Below, one piece after another: positions 62,604-64,000 of a DNA stretch of 64,000 nt. Made by a program: the position numbers and the translations under genes. The notes beneath the pieces were generated by a model. The model made no database searches. It was not told the origin of the DNA and saw nothing but the letters and a program-made list of their open reading frames with translations. The stretch lies in the NCBI RefSeq assembly GCF_005049045.1, contig NZ_SUPK01000008.1, positions 62,001 through 126,000 on the forward strand, written 5' to 3'. Source of the stretch: Cohnella pontilimi (lineage in GTDB: Bacteria; Bacillota; Bacilli; Paenibacillales; Paenibacillaceae). The first letter of the stretch is position 1. The number at the start of each line of letters is the position of its first letter.

Positions 62604-63596
62604 GTGATGATGGAATCGTTCGAAGCGCTGGTTGCCGACCAGTCCGAAAATCAATTTACAGTCGGAATCCGGAGACTAACGTTGGAAGATTTGCCGGCGG
62701 GCGAGCTGTTGATCGAGGTCGCGTATTCCAGTGTGAATTACAAGGACGCGCTGGCTTGTATCCCGAACGGCAACATCGTCAAAACGTATCCTTTCGTACC
62801 GGGTATCGATTTGGCGGGTATTGTGGTATCTAGTGAGGACGGACGGTTCCAAAAAGGGGACGAAGTGATCGTAACGAGCTACGAGCTCGGCGTGTCGCGC
62901 TTCGGCGGGTTCAGCCAATATGCCAGAGTTCCGTCCGCTTGGGCGGTCAAACGTCCAGCTGGGCTTTCGCTTAAGGAGTCGATGATTCTTGGGACTGCAG
63001 GGTTCACGGCAGCCTTGTCTGTGCATGAGCTGGAACGGAACGGTGTTGCGCCGGACGCCGGACCAGTGCTTGTTACCGGCGCATCGGGCGGGGTGGGCAG
63101 CATGGCGGTGGCGATTTTGTCCAGGCTAGGGTATGAGGTGACGGCAAGTACCGGCAAAACGGACATGAGAGACGAGCTCGTGCGATGGGGAGCGGCACAA
63201 GTGGTGTCGAGAGACGAGTGGATTCCGGAAAAGCCGCGTCCGCTGGACAAACAACGGTGGGCCGCCGCGGTCGACTGTGTAGGAGGAAAAACGCTGTCCG
63301 CCATTCTGAGCAGCATTCGCTGTGGAGGGGCGGTCGCGGCCAGCGGATTAACGGGCGGCGCCGAGCTTGCAACAACGGTGTTCCCTTTTATCTTGAGAGC
63401 GGTGAAGCTGATCGGCATTGATTCGGCGAATACGCCGATGGATCTGCGTCGGACGGTCTGGGAGCGATTGGCCGCGGAGTGGAAGCCGGGGGTATTGGAG
63501 AGTATGTACTCGGAGATTTCGCTGGATCGGATACCGGAAACGGTTACGGCACTATTGCAAGGTCAATCCCGCGGCAGATTTCTGGTGAAGGTGTGA
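62604..63596 (+). CDS. YhdH/AcuI-type zinc-free quinone oxidoreductase
   Basis: 330 residues. Medium-chain reductase fold: SSVNYKDALACIPNGNIVKTYPFVPGIDLAG is the YhdH/acryloyl-CoA reductase hallmark, and VTGASGGVGSMAVAIL is the NADPH-binding loop. GTG 62604 has GGGAGGG at 8 bases; two ATG codons follow immediately in frame. Substrate probably an alpha,beta-unsaturated carbonyl such as acryloyl-CoA or a quinone. Confidence 0.92.
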   Translation: MMMESFEALVADQSENQFTVGIRRLTLEDLPAGELLIEVAYSSVNYKDALACIPNGNIVKTYPFVPGIDLAGIVVSSEDGRFQKGDEVIVTSYELGVSRFGGFSQYARVPSAWAVKRPAGLSLKESMILGTAGFTAALSVHELERNGVAPDAGPVLVTGASGGVGSMAVAILSRLGYEVTASTGKTDMRDELVRWGAAQVVSRDEWIPEKPRPLDKQRWAAAVDCVGGKTLSAILSSIRCGGAVAASGLTGGAELATTVFPFILRAVKLIGIDSANTPMDLRRTVWERLAAEWKPGVLESMYSEISLDRIPETVTALLQGQSRGRFLVKV

Positions 63597-63690
63597 ATGC
63601 AAGCTCGGGGGGCGCGATAAGCTCCTCTTGTTATTCTTTAACCCTGCTTTTAGGCGTACGATACCAAGCGATAGAATAGAGCTGCAAAAC

Positions 63691-63719
63691 AAAAAAAGGA
63701 GCCCGGGGCTCCTTTTTTT
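63691..63719. terminator. bidirectional terminator between convergent genes
   Basis: AAAAAAAGGAGCC and GGCTCCTTTTTTT form a 13 bp stem, with T-runs on both strands, between the oxidoreductase and the NlpC/P60 gene. Confidence 0.85.
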
Positions 63720-63727
63720 GTTTCCTA

Positions 63728-64000
63728 TTACAGTACGCGTCTTGCTGTGATATAGCGTTTACTGTATTTGCTCAAATCGCTGATGATAACACCGTTGACG
63801 TTGGATCCGATCGTATTGTGAATGAATTTGCCGTTTCCGATATAGATGCCGACATGATTCACTTTACCCGGAGTACCGACGCTGAAGAACACGAGGTCGC
63901 CCGGCTTCAAATTGCTTTTCGAGACGTACTTGCCTGTCGTGCTCTGAGCCCGGGAACTCCATGGCAGTTTAACCCCTTGAGAAGCGAATACATACTTCGT
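63728..64000 (-). CDS. NlpC/P60 family peptidoglycan hydrolase, C-terminal part
   Basis: Partial: 90 residues reach the window edge without a start. The end of an NlpC/P60 domain is clear: QGVKLPWSSRAQS, LKPGDLVFFS, and VNHVGIYIGNGKFIHN with the catalytic His; the catalytic Cys would lie outside the window. Cleaves gamma-D-glutamyl-diaminopimelate bonds in the cell wall. Confidence 0.9.
   Translation of the reverse strand, partial: TKYVFASQGVKLPWSSRAQSTTGKYVSKSNLKPGDLVFFSVGTPGKVNHVGIYIGNGKFIHNTIGSNVNGVIISDLSKYSKRYITARRVL

Overview
The window comes from a moderately GC-rich, spore-forming Firmicute, most likely Paenibacillus or a close relative such as Cohnella. Evidence: strong AGGAGG-type ribosome binding sites with frequent TTG and GTG starts; YesM/YesN-type two-component systems paired with sugar ABC importers that have no ATPase gene of their own; catabolite-repression (cre)-like sites; a spore-coat transglutaminase (Tgl); a YdjO-type cold-inducible protein; and a large secreted glycosidase ending in a FIMAH-like domain. 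No rRNA, tRNA, CRISPR array, prophage or insertion sequence was seen.

Layout. 0.2-19.2 kb is a carbohydrate region: a secreted GH95-like multidomain enzyme, a YesM/YesN two-component pair on the minus strand, and divergently an apparent operon of binding protein, two permeases, GH36 alpha-galactosidase, L-fucose isomerase, class II aldolase, FGGY kinase and fucose mutarotase. It looks built to take up a fucose/galactose-containing oligosaccharide and convert fucose to dihydroxyacetone phosphate and lactaldehyde. 

20.0-31.9 kb is the most interesting part. An OpuC-type betaine importer (binding protein, ATPase, two permeases) is followed by a urocanase homologue, a DUF917 / S-methyl-thiohydantoin-desulfurase-family protein, a histidine-ammonia-lyase homologue that lacks the Ala-Ser-Gly triad needed for the MIO cofactor, a nucleoside hydrolase, an IclR regulator, a hydantoinase/allantoinase-type amidohydrolase and an N-carbamoyl-amino-acid amidohydrolase. 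There is no imidazolonepropionase. The set matches, step by step, the known chemistry of ergothioneine breakdown: trimethylamine elimination, hydration of thiourocanate, desulfuration to hydantoin-5-propionate, ring opening to N-carbamoyl-glutamate, hydrolysis to glutamate. I read it as a complete ergothioneine (or S-substituted ergothioneine) uptake and catabolism locus; the nucleoside hydrolase is an unexplained extra.

32-54.6 kb holds housekeeping and stress genes: an SPFH protein with a small ribbon-helix-helix protein, an ECF sigma factor with an unusual SurA-like/RseB-like anti-sigma candidate, acetyltransferases, an FMN reductase, a redox-type GAF histidine kinase and NarL regulator (AirSR/YhcYZ-like), MsrA, CstA, DUF445, a TetR regulator sharing a palindromic operator with an alpha/beta hydrolase, a split and divergent LigD (ligase and polymerase as separate genes), Tgl, AzoR, a cold-shock protein with a long structured leader, YdjO, a methyltransferase and a luciferase-like oxidoreductase. 

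54.7-61.9 kb is a second sugar uptake locus in which a YesM kinase, a membrane-anchored (non-lipoprotein) solute-binding protein and a YesN regulator are translationally coupled, followed by a binding lipoprotein and two permeases. The window ends with an L,D-transpeptidase, a YhdH-type oxidoreductase and a partial NlpC/P60 hydrolase.
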